From Enterococcus sp. 9E7_DIV0242 (GTDB lineage Bacteria > Bacillota > Bacilli > Lactobacillales > Enterococcaceae), in the NCBI RefSeq assembly GCF_002140975.2, contig NZ_CP147247.1, positions 3,101,001 through 3,165,000 on the forward strand: DNA of 64,000 nt, in the 5' to 3' direction. The position numbers and the translations under genes are program-made. The notes beneath the pieces were generated by a model that was given only the letters and a program-made list of their open reading frames with translations, had not been told where the DNA came from and searched no databases. Shown here piece after piece: positions 26,377 through 36,869 of this stretch. Positions within the stretch are counted from its first letter, which is position 1. The number at the start of each line of letters is the position of its first letter.

Positions 26377-28215
26377 ATGGATCAGAAAAAGGTAGCTTTA
26401 GATGTTCTAAAGAACCTTGGCGGGAAAGAAAATATTGTAGAAGCATGGCATTGTATTACACGGTTGCGTTTTCAAGTAAAAGATAAGACTAAGGTGAATG
26501 TTTCTGCTATTAAGAAAATTGATGGGGCGATTGATGCTCAATTTGCAGGAGAGCAATTCCAAATTGTTATTGGCAATCAAGTGATTAAAGTTTACGATGC
26601 TTTGATGGAAGAAATAGGTGGAGCGGTAAAAGGAAACCCGACAAATAAAATGAAACAAAAGCCTTTAGAAAGCTTAATGGATGCTATCGCAGGTATTTTT
26701 ACACCGATTTTACCAGCAATTATTGGAGCGGGTTTAATTAAGGGGATCATGGCGGCGTTAACAGCATTTAGCTGGATTGATGTAACTGGAAATGAATATT
26801 TTATCTTAAATATGATTTCTGATGCGGCCTTTTATTTTCTGCCATTTTTAGTAGCGAATTCAGCAGCTAAGAAGTTTAAGGTTAATGAATATTTATCCCT
26901 GGCGTTAGCTGGTGTCCTACTATATCCAGCATTTATAGAGCTAGTAGGAGAAGTAACATCGCTTTCCTTTTTAGGAATTCCTGTTCAGGTATTAAATTAT
27001 AGTTCTTCAGTAATACCAATCATTTTAAGTGTTTGGCTGATGAGCTATGTCTACAAATTAGTGGATCGTTTTATCCCTGCTGTTGTAAAAATTATCTTTA
27101 CACCGTTACTAGTGCTCCTTATTATGGCGCCTATATCATTAATTGCAATAGCTCCACTTGGCAATATGGTGGGTGTTTTATTAGAAAGATTCTTTGCAAT
27201 GCTATTTGAAACGGTAGGACCATTAGCAGGCGTATTGATGGGAGGGTTGTTATCCGTTATTGTTATCACAGGTATGCAGCATACCTTTACACCTTCTACA
27301 TTATCAAATTTGGGAAGTGTAGGCTATGATACGGTTCTATTGCCGATGAGCTTAGTGTCTAATTTAGGACAATGTGGTGCCACCCTAGCTGTTGCAATCA
27401 AAGCAAAAAATGCTAAAACAAAATCAGTCGCTTATTCTGCTGCTATTTCTGCTGTTTTTGGAATTACAGAGCCAGCCATTTATGGTGTCACCTTACGCTA
27501 TAAAAAACCGTTTTATGCAGCGCTTGTCGGCGGGGCCGTCGGTGGGGGAATATTTGGGTTGTTTACTGTAAAGGCTTTTGCTTTTGGGATTCCTGGAATC
27601 ACAGCTATTCCTTCCTATATTGAACAAGGAACAAGTAATTTTATGTGGGCAATCATTGGTATGGTTGCTAGCTTTGTCGTTAGCTTTGTAGGAACAATGT
27701 TATTAAAATGGGATGAGGAAGAAGAGGTTGAGGAAGAAATATCAACTGCTGAGTCTGTGTCGAGCGGTGTTGTTATAACTTCGCCTTTAAAAGGCACAGT
27801 AATTCCCTTATCAGAAGTAGAAGACGATATATTTGCGAAAGAAGTAGTTGGTAAAGGGGTGGCTATTATTCCTGAAAGCAATCAGGTTATTGCTCCTTTT
27901 AATGGGGTCGTAACGATGGTGACACCAACAAATCATGCGATTGGTATTACGTCTAATGAAGGAGTCGAGCTGCTTGTTCATATCGGATTAGAAACAGTGT
28001 CTTTGGAAGGTGAAGGCTTCACTTTACATGTAAAAAAAGGACAACAAATCAAATCTGGAGAAATAATATTAACCTTTGACAAAGAAACTATTTTAAAGAA
28101 AGGAATTTCAATGATTACACCAATTGTTGTAACAAATGCGGCTAAAGATAATCAAACGCTTGTTACAAAAAAAGAAACGGTTTTAGTTGGTGACTATTTA
28201 TTTGAAATTGAGTAG
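26377..28215 (+). CDS. bglP: PTS beta-glucoside EIIBCA
   Basis: A 612-residue membrane transporter. EIIB spans residues 1-85, with the phosphocysteine in AWHCITRLRF. EIIC has about ten membrane helices (about 95-445, with GMQHTFTP and ITEPAIYGVT). EIIA is fused at the C-terminus (about 470-600, phospho-His in LLVHIGLETVSLEG). It takes up and phosphorylates aryl- or oligo-beta-glucosides and probably also phosphorylates the antiterminator upstream. AAGGAG sets the start at 26377. A second RAT/terminator precedes it. Confidence 0.93.
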   Translation: MDQKKVALDVLKNLGGKENIVEAWHCITRLRFQVKDKTKVNVSAIKKIDGAIDAQFAGEQFQIVIGNQVIKVYDALMEEIGGAVKGNPTNKMKQKPLESLMDAIAGIFTPILPAIIGAGLIKGIMAALTAFSWIDVTGNEYFILNMISDAAFYFLPFLVANSAAKKFKVNEYLSLALAGVLLYPAFIELVGEVTSLSFLGIPVQVLNYSSSVIPIILSVWLMSYVYKLVDRFIPAVVKIIFTPLLVLLIMAPISLIAIAPLGNMVGVLLERFFAMLFETVGPLAGVLMGGLLSVIVITGMQHTFTPSTLSNLGSVGYDTVLLPMSLVSNLGQCGATLAVAIKAKNAKTKSVAYSAAISAVFGITEPAIYGVTLRYKKPFYAALVGGAVGGGIFGLFTVKAFAFGIPGITAIPSYIEQGTSNFMWAIIGMVASFVVSFVGTMLLKWDEEEEVEEEISTAESVSSGVVITSPLKGTVIPLSEVEDDIFAKEVVGKGVAIIPESNQVIAPFNGVVTMVTPTNHAIGITSNEGVELLVHIGLETVSLEGEGFTLHVKKGQQIKSGEIILTFDKETILKKGISMITPIVVTNAAKDNQTLVTKKETVLVGDYLFEIE

Positions 28216-28219
28216 GTGA

Positions 28220-29653
<1,434 letters not shown>

Positions 29654-29725
29654 AGTTATACCAGGTAGAGTATAAATGAACGGCTTTATTATGTAATGAA
29701 AGTTTAAGGTGCAAAACTTTAAATG

Positions 29726-29791
29726 AAAAGGGAAATTACTTACTTCAATTATGTTTGATATAAAGAACTAGATAACTCCCTTTTTATTTTT
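29726..29791 (+). terminator. Possible long-loop terminator after bglA
   Basis: AAAAGGGA (29726) can pair with TCCCTTTT (29777), followed by a T-rich tract. The loop is long (about 43 nt), so this is tentative. Confidence 0.4.
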
Positions 29792-29824
29792 GGGGTATGA
29801 GGTACTAGCTATACAATCAACAAA

Positions 29825-30184
29825 ATGATCGACTGGTGCAAAGAAAATAATTCTCCGGAAATCAAGCAGTTAAGTACTGGGTATTTTGACGTACTAAAAA
29901 ATCTTTTGATTTTGACGAATAAAGATGAGACGAAGAAAATTAAAACGGCTATTGAGGATTATGTGCTAACGGTGGACGAATGGTCAAATCAGATTCCGCT
30001 GCTGATTTTTCCAAAACAGGACTATCTTTTGCTAGACTATTTTATGGTTGACCTGAATATCAGTAAGAATACAGTAATGCCTATCCAAATTTTCCTAAGT
30101 AACAAGAAAATTGAAAGCACTATATTTTTTAAACTTGACCCCGAAATTCAAATGTGCAATAATGACTGGGAATTGAAAAAATGA
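29825..30184 (+). CDS. Hypothetical protein, 119 aa
   Basis: I do not recognise this protein. It is acidic, mostly helical in its first half (YFDVLKNLLILTNKDETKKIKTAIEDYV) and strand-like in the second. It has no signal or membrane segment. No convincing ribosome binding site precedes the ATG, and the frame is open a few codons upstream to a TGA at 29798. It could be a weakly translated gene or the tail of a decayed longer gene. It sits alone between the bgl operon and a P-type ATPase gene. Confidence 0.45.
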   Translation: MIDWCKENNSPEIKQLSTGYFDVLKNLLILTNKDETKKIKTAIEDYVLTVDEWSNQIPLLIFPKQDYLLLDYFMVDLNISKNTVMPIQIFLSNKKIESTIFFKLDPEIQMCNNDWELKK

Positions 30185-30287
30185 CAAAAGATTTGTTCGC
30201 CGGAACAAACTTATTGAAGTCAGAGAAACTAACCGTAGGCTTTTGTGGTTAGTTTGTCTGGCTTCTTTTGTTTTAGGAGGTAGGCGT

Positions 30288-32828
30288 ATGTTAAACGAAC
30301 AAGTAGAGAAGGAACAAGGACTCACCAATGAAGAAGTTAAGCTAAGATTAGAGAAGTTTGGGTACAATACAATCGAAAATCCCACTGGGAAAAGCTTTGT
30401 TGATTATTTGAAAGAATCCATGAAAGATATAACGGTTCTAATTTTAATTGTTGCAACATTTTTGTCCATTTATGTAGCGGTTCAAACGCACCCAGATGAT
30501 TTTACCGAGCCGATCGTCATATTTTCCATAGTAGTTCTCAATGTCTATTTATCGATTCGGCAACAAAAAAATGCCGAAAAATCGATGAGTGAATTAAAAA
30601 AATTAAGCATACCAATAAGCAAAGTTTTTAGGAATGGAAAACTGCAAGAGATTGAAAGCTCTCAAATCGTTCCGGGAGATAGTATTCAACTGGAATTAGG
30701 AGATAGAATCCCAGCAGATGCCAAGCTTTTAACGAGTAGTAATTTTTTTGTCGATGAGTCATTTCTAACAGGTGAAAGTGAGCCAAGTGAAAAAAATCCG
30801 GACTATATTTCCACACCCGAAGATTCTTTAGGCGATCGAAAAGAGTTCGTTTTTTCCGGATCCCTGGTGGTTGCAGGAAAAGCAAAAGCTCAAGTCGAAA
30901 AAACAGGAAGCCATACAGAAATCGGTAAAATCTCTGCTATGTTAACTAGCGAAGTCCCTCATGTCGCGCCCTTACAAATAAAAATGCAAAAGCTTGGGAA
31001 AGTACTCGGGTTTATAGCGATTCTAGCGGGAATATTAGCAATTGTAATAGGTATTGTTAAAGGTTTGTCATTAGAGGTGAGTATTATGACGGCAATCTCA
31101 ATGGCAGTTGCGGCCATTCCAGAAGTATTGCCAGTTGTAGTAACTATTTCTTTGGCTGTGGGTATGAGTAATATGGCTCTGAAAAAGACAATTGTTAGAA
31201 CTCCTTCGACGGTTGAGACGGTTGGTAGTGTCTCAATCATTTGTTCGGACAAAACAGGAACGATCACAGAAAATAAAATGACCGTCAAAAAAATCAATGC
31301 TGTAAACGACCTATCTGAGACTGTTTTAGGAGTGACAAATGATCAGGAGAAAAATTTGCTATTCTTATTTTATCTTGCAAGTGCTATTGAAGAAGACTCA
31401 GTTGTTACAGCGAATCCAACAGAATTAGCAATCAAGAAGGCTATAGATTCTTCTTTTACAAAGGAAGAGCTGGCAGGATATACGGCAGAATTTGAACAAG
31501 TATGTGAAATCCCTTTCGATTCAAAAAGAAAAAGAATGACCGTTTTATACAGATTCAAGAATCGATATGTCTCTGTGACGAAAGGGGTATTTGATCGTTT
31601 ACCTCTGAGCAACTCAAATCCGGAGTATTTAAAAAAGCATGACGAACTGGCTAATCAAGCCTATCGTGTATTAGGTGTCGCTTATAAATTATTTGATGCT
31701 GAACCGATTCGTTTTATAGAGGAGATCCTTGAGAATGAATTGGTGTTTGCCGGTTTTATCGGGCTTATTGATCCTGCTCGACCAGAAAGCCATCATGCCG
31801 TTTCTGTAGCAAAGCAAGCTGGGATCGAAACAGTCATGATCACAGGCGACCACTTGTTAACAGCCAAAAAAATTGCAGCAGATGTAGGGATTCTTTTCGA
31901 GGGGAAGAAAGCGATGACTGGTGCGGAATTAAGCCAATTGAGTGATCAGGACTTAGTGGATATGATCGACGACTATCGAGTATTTGCTCGAACTTCACCT
32001 GAAGATAAAATCAGGATTGTAAAAGCTTTCCAAAAAAATGATGAAATTGTCGCTATGACGGGTGATGGAGTGAACGATGCACCAGCTCTTAAAGCAGCAG
32101 ATGTGGGGATTGCTATGGGTGGAGGAACAGAAGTAGCAAAAGAAGCAGCAGATATGGTTTTGGTGGACGATAACTTTGCGACCATTGTTCAAGCTATTGA
32201 AGAAGGACGACGTGTCTATAGTAATATTAGAAAATCATTGTACGCAATGCTGGGTTGTAATATTTCTGCACTGACCATTGTGCTGATTTCTTTAATTATC
32301 GGTTGGGGAGCTCCGGTTACCGCTATTCAATTGTTGATCATCAAGGTTGTTGCTGATGGCATACCAGGGATGAGCTTGAGCGTGGAACCTGTTGATAAAG
32401 ATGTGATGAAACAGGCTCCTATTCATAAACATACGAGTATCTTTTCTCATGGTTTACTATACAAAATAATAGAAATCTCGGTTGTCTTTACGCTGGTTAC
32501 TTTAGCCGCAATTTTGATTGGACGTATGCAGTCCGTTGAACTATCACGGACAATGACGTTTATAGTGCTGGGATTATCGACAATTATTCACATGTATAAT
32601 TGTCGAAGTAAGGTCTCCATTTTTAAAATACGTTTCCGAAGTAATCCCCTATTAGTAGCAACAACTTTTATAGGAGCATTGCTGATCATTCTCTTAGTTA
32701 CCATCCCAGTTACGCAAACTATTTTTGGTTTTGTAAGTATTGGATTCGCTGAGTGGCTGTGGGTGCTAGGACTATCTTTCATCCCATTAGTGTATATTGA
32801 GGTAAAAAAATATTTTCACCTGTTTTAA
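30288..32828 (+). CDS. Cation-transporting P-type ATPase (P2A-like, probably calcium)
   Basis: An 846-residue membrane pump. It has an N-terminal cation-ATPase domain, the actuator motif LTGESEPSEK near residue 175, and the phosphorylation site CSDKTGTITEN near 325. MTGDGVNDAPALKAADVGIA lies near 600, and about ten membrane helices are expected. AAIPEVLPVVVTISLAVG in helix 4 resembles the PEGLP region of SERCA/PacL pumps, which favours calcium or manganese export over heavy metals. I chose ATG 30288, with GGAGG 7 nt upstream. It is monocistronic. A hairpin AAACTAACC / GGTTAGTTT about 50 bp upstream could be a terminator or regulatory stem. Confidence 0.92.
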   Translation: MLNEQVEKEQGLTNEEVKLRLEKFGYNTIENPTGKSFVDYLKESMKDITVLILIVATFLSIYVAVQTHPDDFTEPIVIFSIVVLNVYLSIRQQKNAEKSMSELKKLSIPISKVFRNGKLQEIESSQIVPGDSIQLELGDRIPADAKLLTSSNFFVDESFLTGESEPSEKNPDYISTPEDSLGDRKEFVFSGSLVVAGKAKAQVEKTGSHTEIGKISAMLTSEVPHVAPLQIKMQKLGKVLGFIAILAGILAIVIGIVKGLSLEVSIMTAISMAVAAIPEVLPVVVTISLAVGMSNMALKKTIVRTPSTVETVGSVSIICSDKTGTITENKMTVKKINAVNDLSETVLGVTNDQEKNLLFLFYLASAIEEDSVVTANPTELAIKKAIDSSFTKEELAGYTAEFEQVCEIPFDSKRKRMTVLYRFKNRYVSVTKGVFDRLPLSNSNPEYLKKHDELANQAYRVLGVAYKLFDAEPIRFIEEILENELVFAGFIGLIDPARPESHHAVSVAKQAGIETVMITGDHLLTAKKIAADVGILFEGKKAMTGAELSQLSDQDLVDMIDDYRVFARTSPEDKIRIVKAFQKNDEIVAMTGDGVNDAPALKAADVGIAMGGGTEVAKEAADMVLVDDNFATIVQAIEEGRRVYSNIRKSLYAMLGCNISALTIVLISLIIGWGAPVTAIQLLIIKVVADGIPGMSLSVEPVDKDVMKQAPIHKHTSIFSHGLLYKIIEISVVFTLVTLAAILIGRMQSVELSRTMTFIVLGLSTIIHMYNCRSKVSIFKIRFRSNPLLVATTFIGALLIILLVTIPVTQTIFGFVSIGFAEWLWVLGLSFIPLVYIEVKKYFHLF

Positions 32829-32912
32829 GTAAAAACGTTTATTCTACAGTTGGTATGAGTGTCATTTTTTATTTTTTCTATTGGGATCAATTGGTTAATT
32901 TGCTACTATACT

Positions 32913-32960
32913 AGAGGTTGCTTGAAGCTGCTGATGGAACAACGTTTATCCGGTTTTAAA
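32913..32960 (+). repeat. Intergenic repeat, internally deleted copy D
   Basis: It joins the left-end sequence AGAGGTTG directly to the right half, GAAGCTGCTGATGGAACAAC and then GTTTATCCGG, of the repeat seen complete at 53794. The middle palindromic segment is absent. Confidence 0.55.
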
Positions 32961-32998
32961 GGGCTGAGGCATATTAATGTCACAGCCCTCTGTTTTTT
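32960..32998 (+). terminator. Terminator with a shared loop sequence
   Basis: AGGGCTG / CAGCCCT is a 7-bp stem followed by CTGTTTTTT. The loop GAGGCATATTAATGTCA is almost identical to the loop of the terminator at 53932, so the terminator travels with the repeat. Confidence 0.7.
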
Positions 32999-33065
32999 CT
33001 CTTAGATAAAACGAGCTTTCGGTGGATTTTTTATCAGCTATCATGAAAGCAATACCAAAGAAGCG

Positions 33066-33119
33066 TTGACACAACATAAATGTCAGTATACAATACTTAC
33101 ATACCAAGAGAATGTAAGT
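33066..33119 (+). promoter_or_regulatory. tetR promoter with 25-bp operator
   Basis: TTGACA (33066-33071), a 17-nt spacer and TACAAT (33089-33094). Directly downstream lies the inverted repeat ACTTACAT / ATGTAAGT (33095-33119), which would let the TetR protein repress itself. Confidence 0.8.
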
Positions 33120-33130
33120 AGGAGGATATG

Positions 33131-33763
33131 ATGGCAAGAAACAAATATCCGGAAGTGACCGTGGATAAGATATTAGAAGTATCTGAACGACTATTTCTTG
33201 AGAAAGGGTATGACAACACGACGATCCAAGATATCGTTAATGGGTTGGAGGGGCTAACTAAGGGCGCTGTTTATCATCATTTCAAGTCGAAAGAGGAAAT
33301 TATCGATGCTTTGGGTGATAAAATGTTCTTTGATAATAATCCTTTTGAACTAGTAAAAAAGCGTACTGACTTGAATGGGTTAGAGAAAATGCAATTGGCT
33401 ATCAAGTTGAATCAATCCAATGAAAATCAAGTAGAAATAACGAATCAAGCTATCCCGATTTTGAAAAATCCTCATGTCTTAGCAAAAATGATCGATTCAA
33501 ACCGTCGCATCTTGTATCCGTTCTGGATGGAATTAATTGAAGAGGGACAAAAAGATGGTTCTATTCAAACCAAGTACACAAAGGAATTAGCCGATTTTTT
33601 GACGTTTATAGATATGTGGTTTGTTCTGTCTTTGCCAACAGACAGTGCCGAGGATTTTCAGCGTAAATATCAATTTGTAGCAGAGATACTAGAGAAAATG
33701 GGCGTACCACTATATGATAAAGAGATGGAAAGCTTAATAAAATCGTTGCCTTATTTTTCTTAA
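33131..33763 (+). CDS. TetR-family repressor of an ABC exporter
   Basis: This 210-residue regulator has an N-terminal TetR helix-turn-helix (about residues 10-55: VDKILEVSERLFLEKGYDNT, IQDIVNGLEGLTKGAVYHHF) and a ligand-binding helical C-terminal domain. I chose the second ATG (33131), because AGGAGG is only 2 nt from the first. Matching inverted repeats lie in its own promoter and in the promoter of the ABC genes downstream, so it probably represses both until a toxic ligand binds. Confidence 0.9.
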   Translation: MARNKYPEVTVDKILEVSERLFLEKGYDNTTIQDIVNGLEGLTKGAVYHHFKSKEEIIDALGDKMFFDNNPFELVKKRTDLNGLEKMQLAIKLNQSNENQVEITNQAIPILKNPHVLAKMIDSNRRILYPFWMELIEEGQKDGSIQTKYTKELADFLTFIDMWFVLSLPTDSAEDFQRKYQFVAEILEKMGVPLYDKEMESLIKSLPYFS

Positions 33764-33775
33764 ACAGCATCAATT

Positions 33776-33802
33776 AAATTGTCTTTTACTAGACAATTTT
33801 TT
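33776..33802 (+). terminator. Terminator after tetR
   Basis: AAATTGTCT / AGACAATTT is a perfect 9-bp stem followed by TTT. It overlaps the -35 region of the ABC promoter. Confidence 0.7.
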
Positions 33803-33834
33803 ATTCACTATATACATTCATTTGGTATGTATGT
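33790..33834 (+). promoter_or_regulatory. ABC-exporter promoter with TetR-type operator
   Basis: TAGACA (33790-33795), a 17-nt spacer and TACATT (33813-33818). The operator copy TACATTCATTTGGTATGTA (from 33813) matches the inverted form of the tetR operator (TACATTC..TTGGTATGTA) and covers the -10 box. Confidence 0.7.
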
Positions 33835-33893
33835 AAAAAAGAAGCCATTGAACAACAAGTATTTAGAACGAATAAATTAAAGGAGGAATCAAC

Positions 33894-34745
33894 ATGTCAA
33901 AACTCGATGATGCGATTTTTGTCTCAGGACTAAAGAAAAGCTATAAAAATAAGGAGGTATTGAAAGATGTCAGTTTTACTGTCCTGAGTGGAACGATATA
34001 CGCTTTATTAGGCTCTAATGGTGCAGGAAAAACGACGATTGTTAAAATTCTTTCGACGTTGTTGAAACCAGACGATGGGAAAGTTGCGGTCAACGGTTTT
34101 GATCTCATCAAGCAAGCAGATAAGGTACGTGAGAGTATCAGTTTAACTGGCCAATTTGCGGCAGTTGATGAAGTGTTGACCGGGCGTGAAAATCTCAATC
34201 TGATAGGGCAACTAAGATATCTGCCAGACATGAAAAAGAAAACAGAGGAGTGGTTATCTCTTTTTAGCTTAGAGGATGCATCTGATGCCAAAGTATCGAC
34301 CTATTCAGGAGGTATGCGCCGCAGATTGGATATAGCAATGAGTCTCGTAGGTAATCCCCAGGTCCTTTTCCTTGATGAACCTACCACAGGCCTGGACCCT
34401 CAAAATCGTATAGCGATGTGGGATTTAGTTAAAGAACTATCTGAAAGAGGAACGACCATATTTCTCACGACGCAATATCTGGAAGAAGCAGAATACCTTG
34501 CCGATACTGTTGCGATTCTTCATAAAGGGGAGATACTTGTAGAGGGCACGCCGCAATATTTGAAAGAAATAATGCCTAGTCGGGGAACGAAACTACATTT
34601 TAATAGTGAAGAGCATGCGCTAAAAGCAGTAAAAATTTTAAGTGAGAACGGTATTGATAGCGGAGATGTTGAACAAAACCTGCCTTCATTAGAAGATGTT
34701 TTCTTGGCCCTGATCACTGAAACAGAGGAGGAAATTCATGGATAA
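33894..34745 (+). CDS. ABC transporter ATP-binding protein, DrrA type
   Basis: A 283-residue ATPase. Walker A (LLGSNGAGKTT) is near residue 40, the signature TYSGGMRRRLDIAMS near 140, and Walker B (VLFLDEPTTGLDP) near 160. The H-loop position reads TTQYLEEAEYLAD, as in DrrA-type drug exporters, where the usual His is replaced by Gln. The C-terminal extension (GDVEQNLPSLEDVFLALI) is also typical of that group. The ribosome binding site AAAGGAGGAATC is strong. It overlaps the permease gene by 8 bp. Confidence 0.92.
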   Translation: MSKLDDAIFVSGLKKSYKNKEVLKDVSFTVLSGTIYALLGSNGAGKTTIVKILSTLLKPDDGKVAVNGFDLIKQADKVRESISLTGQFAAVDEVLTGRENLNLIGQLRYLPDMKKKTEEWLSLFSLEDASDAKVSTYSGGMRRRLDIAMSLVGNPQVLFLDEPTTGLDPQNRIAMWDLVKELSERGTTIFLTTQYLEEAEYLADTVAILHKGEILVEGTPQYLKEIMPSRGTKLHFNSEEHALKAVKILSENGIDSGDVEQNLPSLEDVFLALITETEEEIHG

Positions 34746-35508
34746 GTCAAAAAGAAATCTATTGTTCGATTCAATGATTATGTTTAAACGTTGCTTGCTC
34801 ATCTCTCTGAGAAATCCTGAAACCATTTTAGTAGCAATACTAGTACCATTCATATTAATGCTGTTATTTGGCACTGTGTTCGGGAGCATAGCCAATATAG
34901 GGGGCTTTAACTACATCGATTTTATTGTGCCCGGCATTATTCTACAGAGTATTGGTCAATCTTCGCAATATTCCGCAATGAATGTTGCGGCAGATATGAC
35001 AACAGGGATAAATGACCGCTTTCGTACAATGTCCATTTCAAAATCTGCTGTACTTATAGGGCATACAGGAGCTGGTGTTGTAAGGAATACAATCTCAACG
35101 ATAATAATCATAGGTACTGCGTTTATTCTGGGCTTTAGACCACAAGCAAATGTTGGCAATTGGGCTGCCGTTATAGGACTTCTCATTTTAGTGAATATTA
35201 CAGTTTCCTTGATTGGGGTATTATGCGGCTTGCTTTCGAAGTCGGTAGAAGGTGCCAGTAGTTTGATGTTGCCGCTCTTCATTTTACCTTTTATAAGTTC
35301 CGGCTTTGCGCCTGTCGATACGTTAAGCAGTAGTATTCGCTGGCTCGCAAAAATTCAACCCATGACACCGATTATTAATAGTATTAGATCTTTAACTTTG
35401 GATTTACCCTTAGAGAATAACCTAGTGTTGGCCTTTACTTGGTGTGTCGGTATTATCATCGCTGCATATTTTACTTCATTGCACCTTTATAAAAGCAAGG
35501 TGTCGTAG
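34738..35508 (+). CDS. ABC-2 type permease, DrrB type
   Basis: A 256-residue membrane protein with six predicted helices, the normal ABC-2 layout. Segments such as ETILVAILVPFILMLLFGTV and LPLFILPFISSGFAPVDTL (a family landmark), and a conserved QPMTPI near the C-terminus, match DrrB-like daunorubicin or multidrug exporters. It is translationally coupled to the ATPase gene, and the two form a heteromeric exporter. The substrate is unknown. Confidence 0.9.
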   Translation: MDKSKRNLLFDSMIMFKRCLLISLRNPETILVAILVPFILMLLFGTVFGSIANIGGFNYIDFIVPGIILQSIGQSSQYSAMNVAADMTTGINDRFRTMSISKSAVLIGHTGAGVVRNTISTIIIIGTAFILGFRPQANVGNWAAVIGLLILVNITVSLIGVLCGLLSKSVEGASSLMLPLFILPFISSGFAPVDTLSSSIRWLAKIQPMTPIINSIRSLTLDLPLENNLVLAFTWCVGIIIAAYFTSLHLYKSKVS

Positions 35509-35566
35509 ATAACTATAAAAGAATCTTTCCAGCACACCTTTAAAATAACCATATATTCTAAGCACG

Positions 35567-35700
35567 AAGAGGTTGGGACAGAAGCGGTTAGCTTCAAGCA
35601 ATAAGACGGAATTCACGAAAATTGTTCCACAAATTTTTGCTGAATTTTGGCTTATTGTCGAAGAAGTTGCTTCTGACCCACCGTTTATTCGGATTTAGGC
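35567..35700 (+). repeat. Intergenic palindromic repeat, full copy B
   Basis: It begins AAGAGGTTGGGACAGAAGC, continues TTCAAGCAATAAGACGGAAT, ACGAAAATTGTTCCACAAAT, CTTATTGTCGAAGAAG and ends TTCTGACCCACCGTTTATTC. Outer ends (TTGGGACAGAAGC / GCTTCTGACCCA) and inner arms (CAATAAG / CTTATTG) pair with each other. It is followed by a terminator. Confidence 0.8.
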
Positions 35701-35708
35701 ATGCTAAA

Positions 35709-35746
35709 AGTCCGGGAATTTATTTATGTTCCGGACTCATTTTTTA
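35709..35746. terminator. Terminator after ABC exporter genes
   Basis: AGTCCGG / CCGGACT, a 7-bp GC-rich stem, is followed by ATTTTTT. It lies between convergent genes. Confidence 0.75.
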
Positions 35747-35791
35747 TGTCATAAGAGGAATAAAAGATATTCAATAGGCTAGAAAGCTTAA

Positions 35792-36673
35792 TTATTCAGG
35801 TATTTTATAGTTATCGATCGATTGCACTTGTTTCCGATAAGCGGCTGGAGAGGCATGAAACTCCTTTTTAAATGCGCGGTAAAAGCTAGTATAGTCTGAA
35901 AACCCATAGCTAGAAGCAAGTTCAAGCAAAGGAATCTTCGAGGGCAGACCTTCTTTGATTTTTTGCAGTCTCTTTTTAAGGATATATTGATGGACACTGA
36001 GCCCCATTTCATCATTGAAATGATGGGCGATATGGTATTTACTGACGTAAAAGACAGAGGCCAAGCGATCCAAAGAGAGGTTTTCCGATAGATGGACATC
36101 AATAAAATCACAGATACGCAAATACAAAGGTTTCTCTGTAGGGCTGGTTTCTTTCGAAAAAAGAAGCCGATTGATAAAGCTTAAAAAGTCCGCTATTTTG
36201 ATTTGACGGGTCGTTTCTGAAAAAGCATGCTGATTATGTATTTCTTCCAATAATCCCAGCAGCTTCCAGTGAATTTCTTGAGAGACGATGTAATCCTCCC
36301 TGAAATGGCAGCATTGCTGCCTCGTTGCTAGTTGAAAACAGTAGTCTAAATCGGGATAGATATGAACCAGTTGTTTCATCAGCGGGCTACTAAGCCAAAA
36401 GACGATTCGTCGATAAGGGCGGTCAGTGGAGCGAGCAACTGACCAATGTTCGATTCCGGGTGGGATCAAGAGGAAATCCCCACTTTTCAGCAGAATTTTT
36501 TCTTCTTCAACCATGTACTCGATATCTCCTTCTAAGAAGAAATAACATTCATAGTAATTATGTTTGTGGGGCGAGACATACTTAAGGTCTGTATCGTTGT
36601 AATAGAAAATTTCGTATCGTTCATCCTCCATATATTGTCTGTGGGAAAATTCAGTAGAAAGATCTTTTTTCAT
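35792..36673 (-). CDS. AraC-family regulator, likely of glucuronate genes
   Basis: This 293-residue protein has an N-terminal cupin sensor (HKHNYYECYFFLEGDIEYMV, LLIPPGIEHW) and C-terminal AraC motifs (about residues 190-290: LSLDRLASVFYVSKYHIAHHF; ASSYGFSDYTSFYRAFKKEF). CAAGGAGGGATT precedes ATG 36673. The upstream frame extension lacks a ribosome binding site. It is divergent from uxuB by about 200 bp and probably activates the uxuB-uxuA-uxaC genes. The sensed sugar is not readable from the sequence. Confidence 0.88.
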   Translation of the reverse strand: MKKDLSTEFSHRQYMEDERYEIFYYNDTDLKYVSPHKHNYYECYFFLEGDIEYMVEEEKILLKSGDFLLIPPGIEHWSVARSTDRPYRRIVFWLSSPLMKQLVHIYPDLDYCFQLATRQQCCHFREDYIVSQEIHWKLLGLLEEIHNQHAFSETTRQIKIADFLSFINRLLFSKETSPTEKPLYLRICDFIDVHLSENLSLDRLASVFYVSKYHIAHHFNDEMGLSVHQYILKKRLQKIKEGLPSKIPLLELASSYGFSDYTSFYRAFKKEFHASPAAYRKQVQSIDNYKIPE

Positions 36674-36869
36674 GGAATCCCTCCTTGAGGAACTGGTTAG
36701 GTCGTATTTGACCGCTCCAATAGCCAATAGTTTCAGTCAGTCTCTATTTGTATGATAAACACAAAGCGCAACTTTTGCAATGTTTGAAACAATATTGGCT
36801 ATTCGTTTTTGAAAAGGCTTTCTTATAATGAGAGTATAACGAGGTTAAAAAATGAACAGGAGGAGACAG

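Larger units (their letters stand above)
32829..33065. other. Intergenic stretch with a deleted repeat copy and a terminator
   Basis: No gene was seen. It contains the mini-repeat at 32913-32960 and the terminator at 32960-32998, listed separately. Confidence 0.5.

Noticed and set aside
30185..30287. Possible metal riboswitch before the P-type ATPase
   Set aside because: P-type ATPases of this kind can follow a yybP-ykoY element, but only a single hairpin (AAACTAACC / GGTTAGTTT) is visible and the conserved loop sequences are missing.
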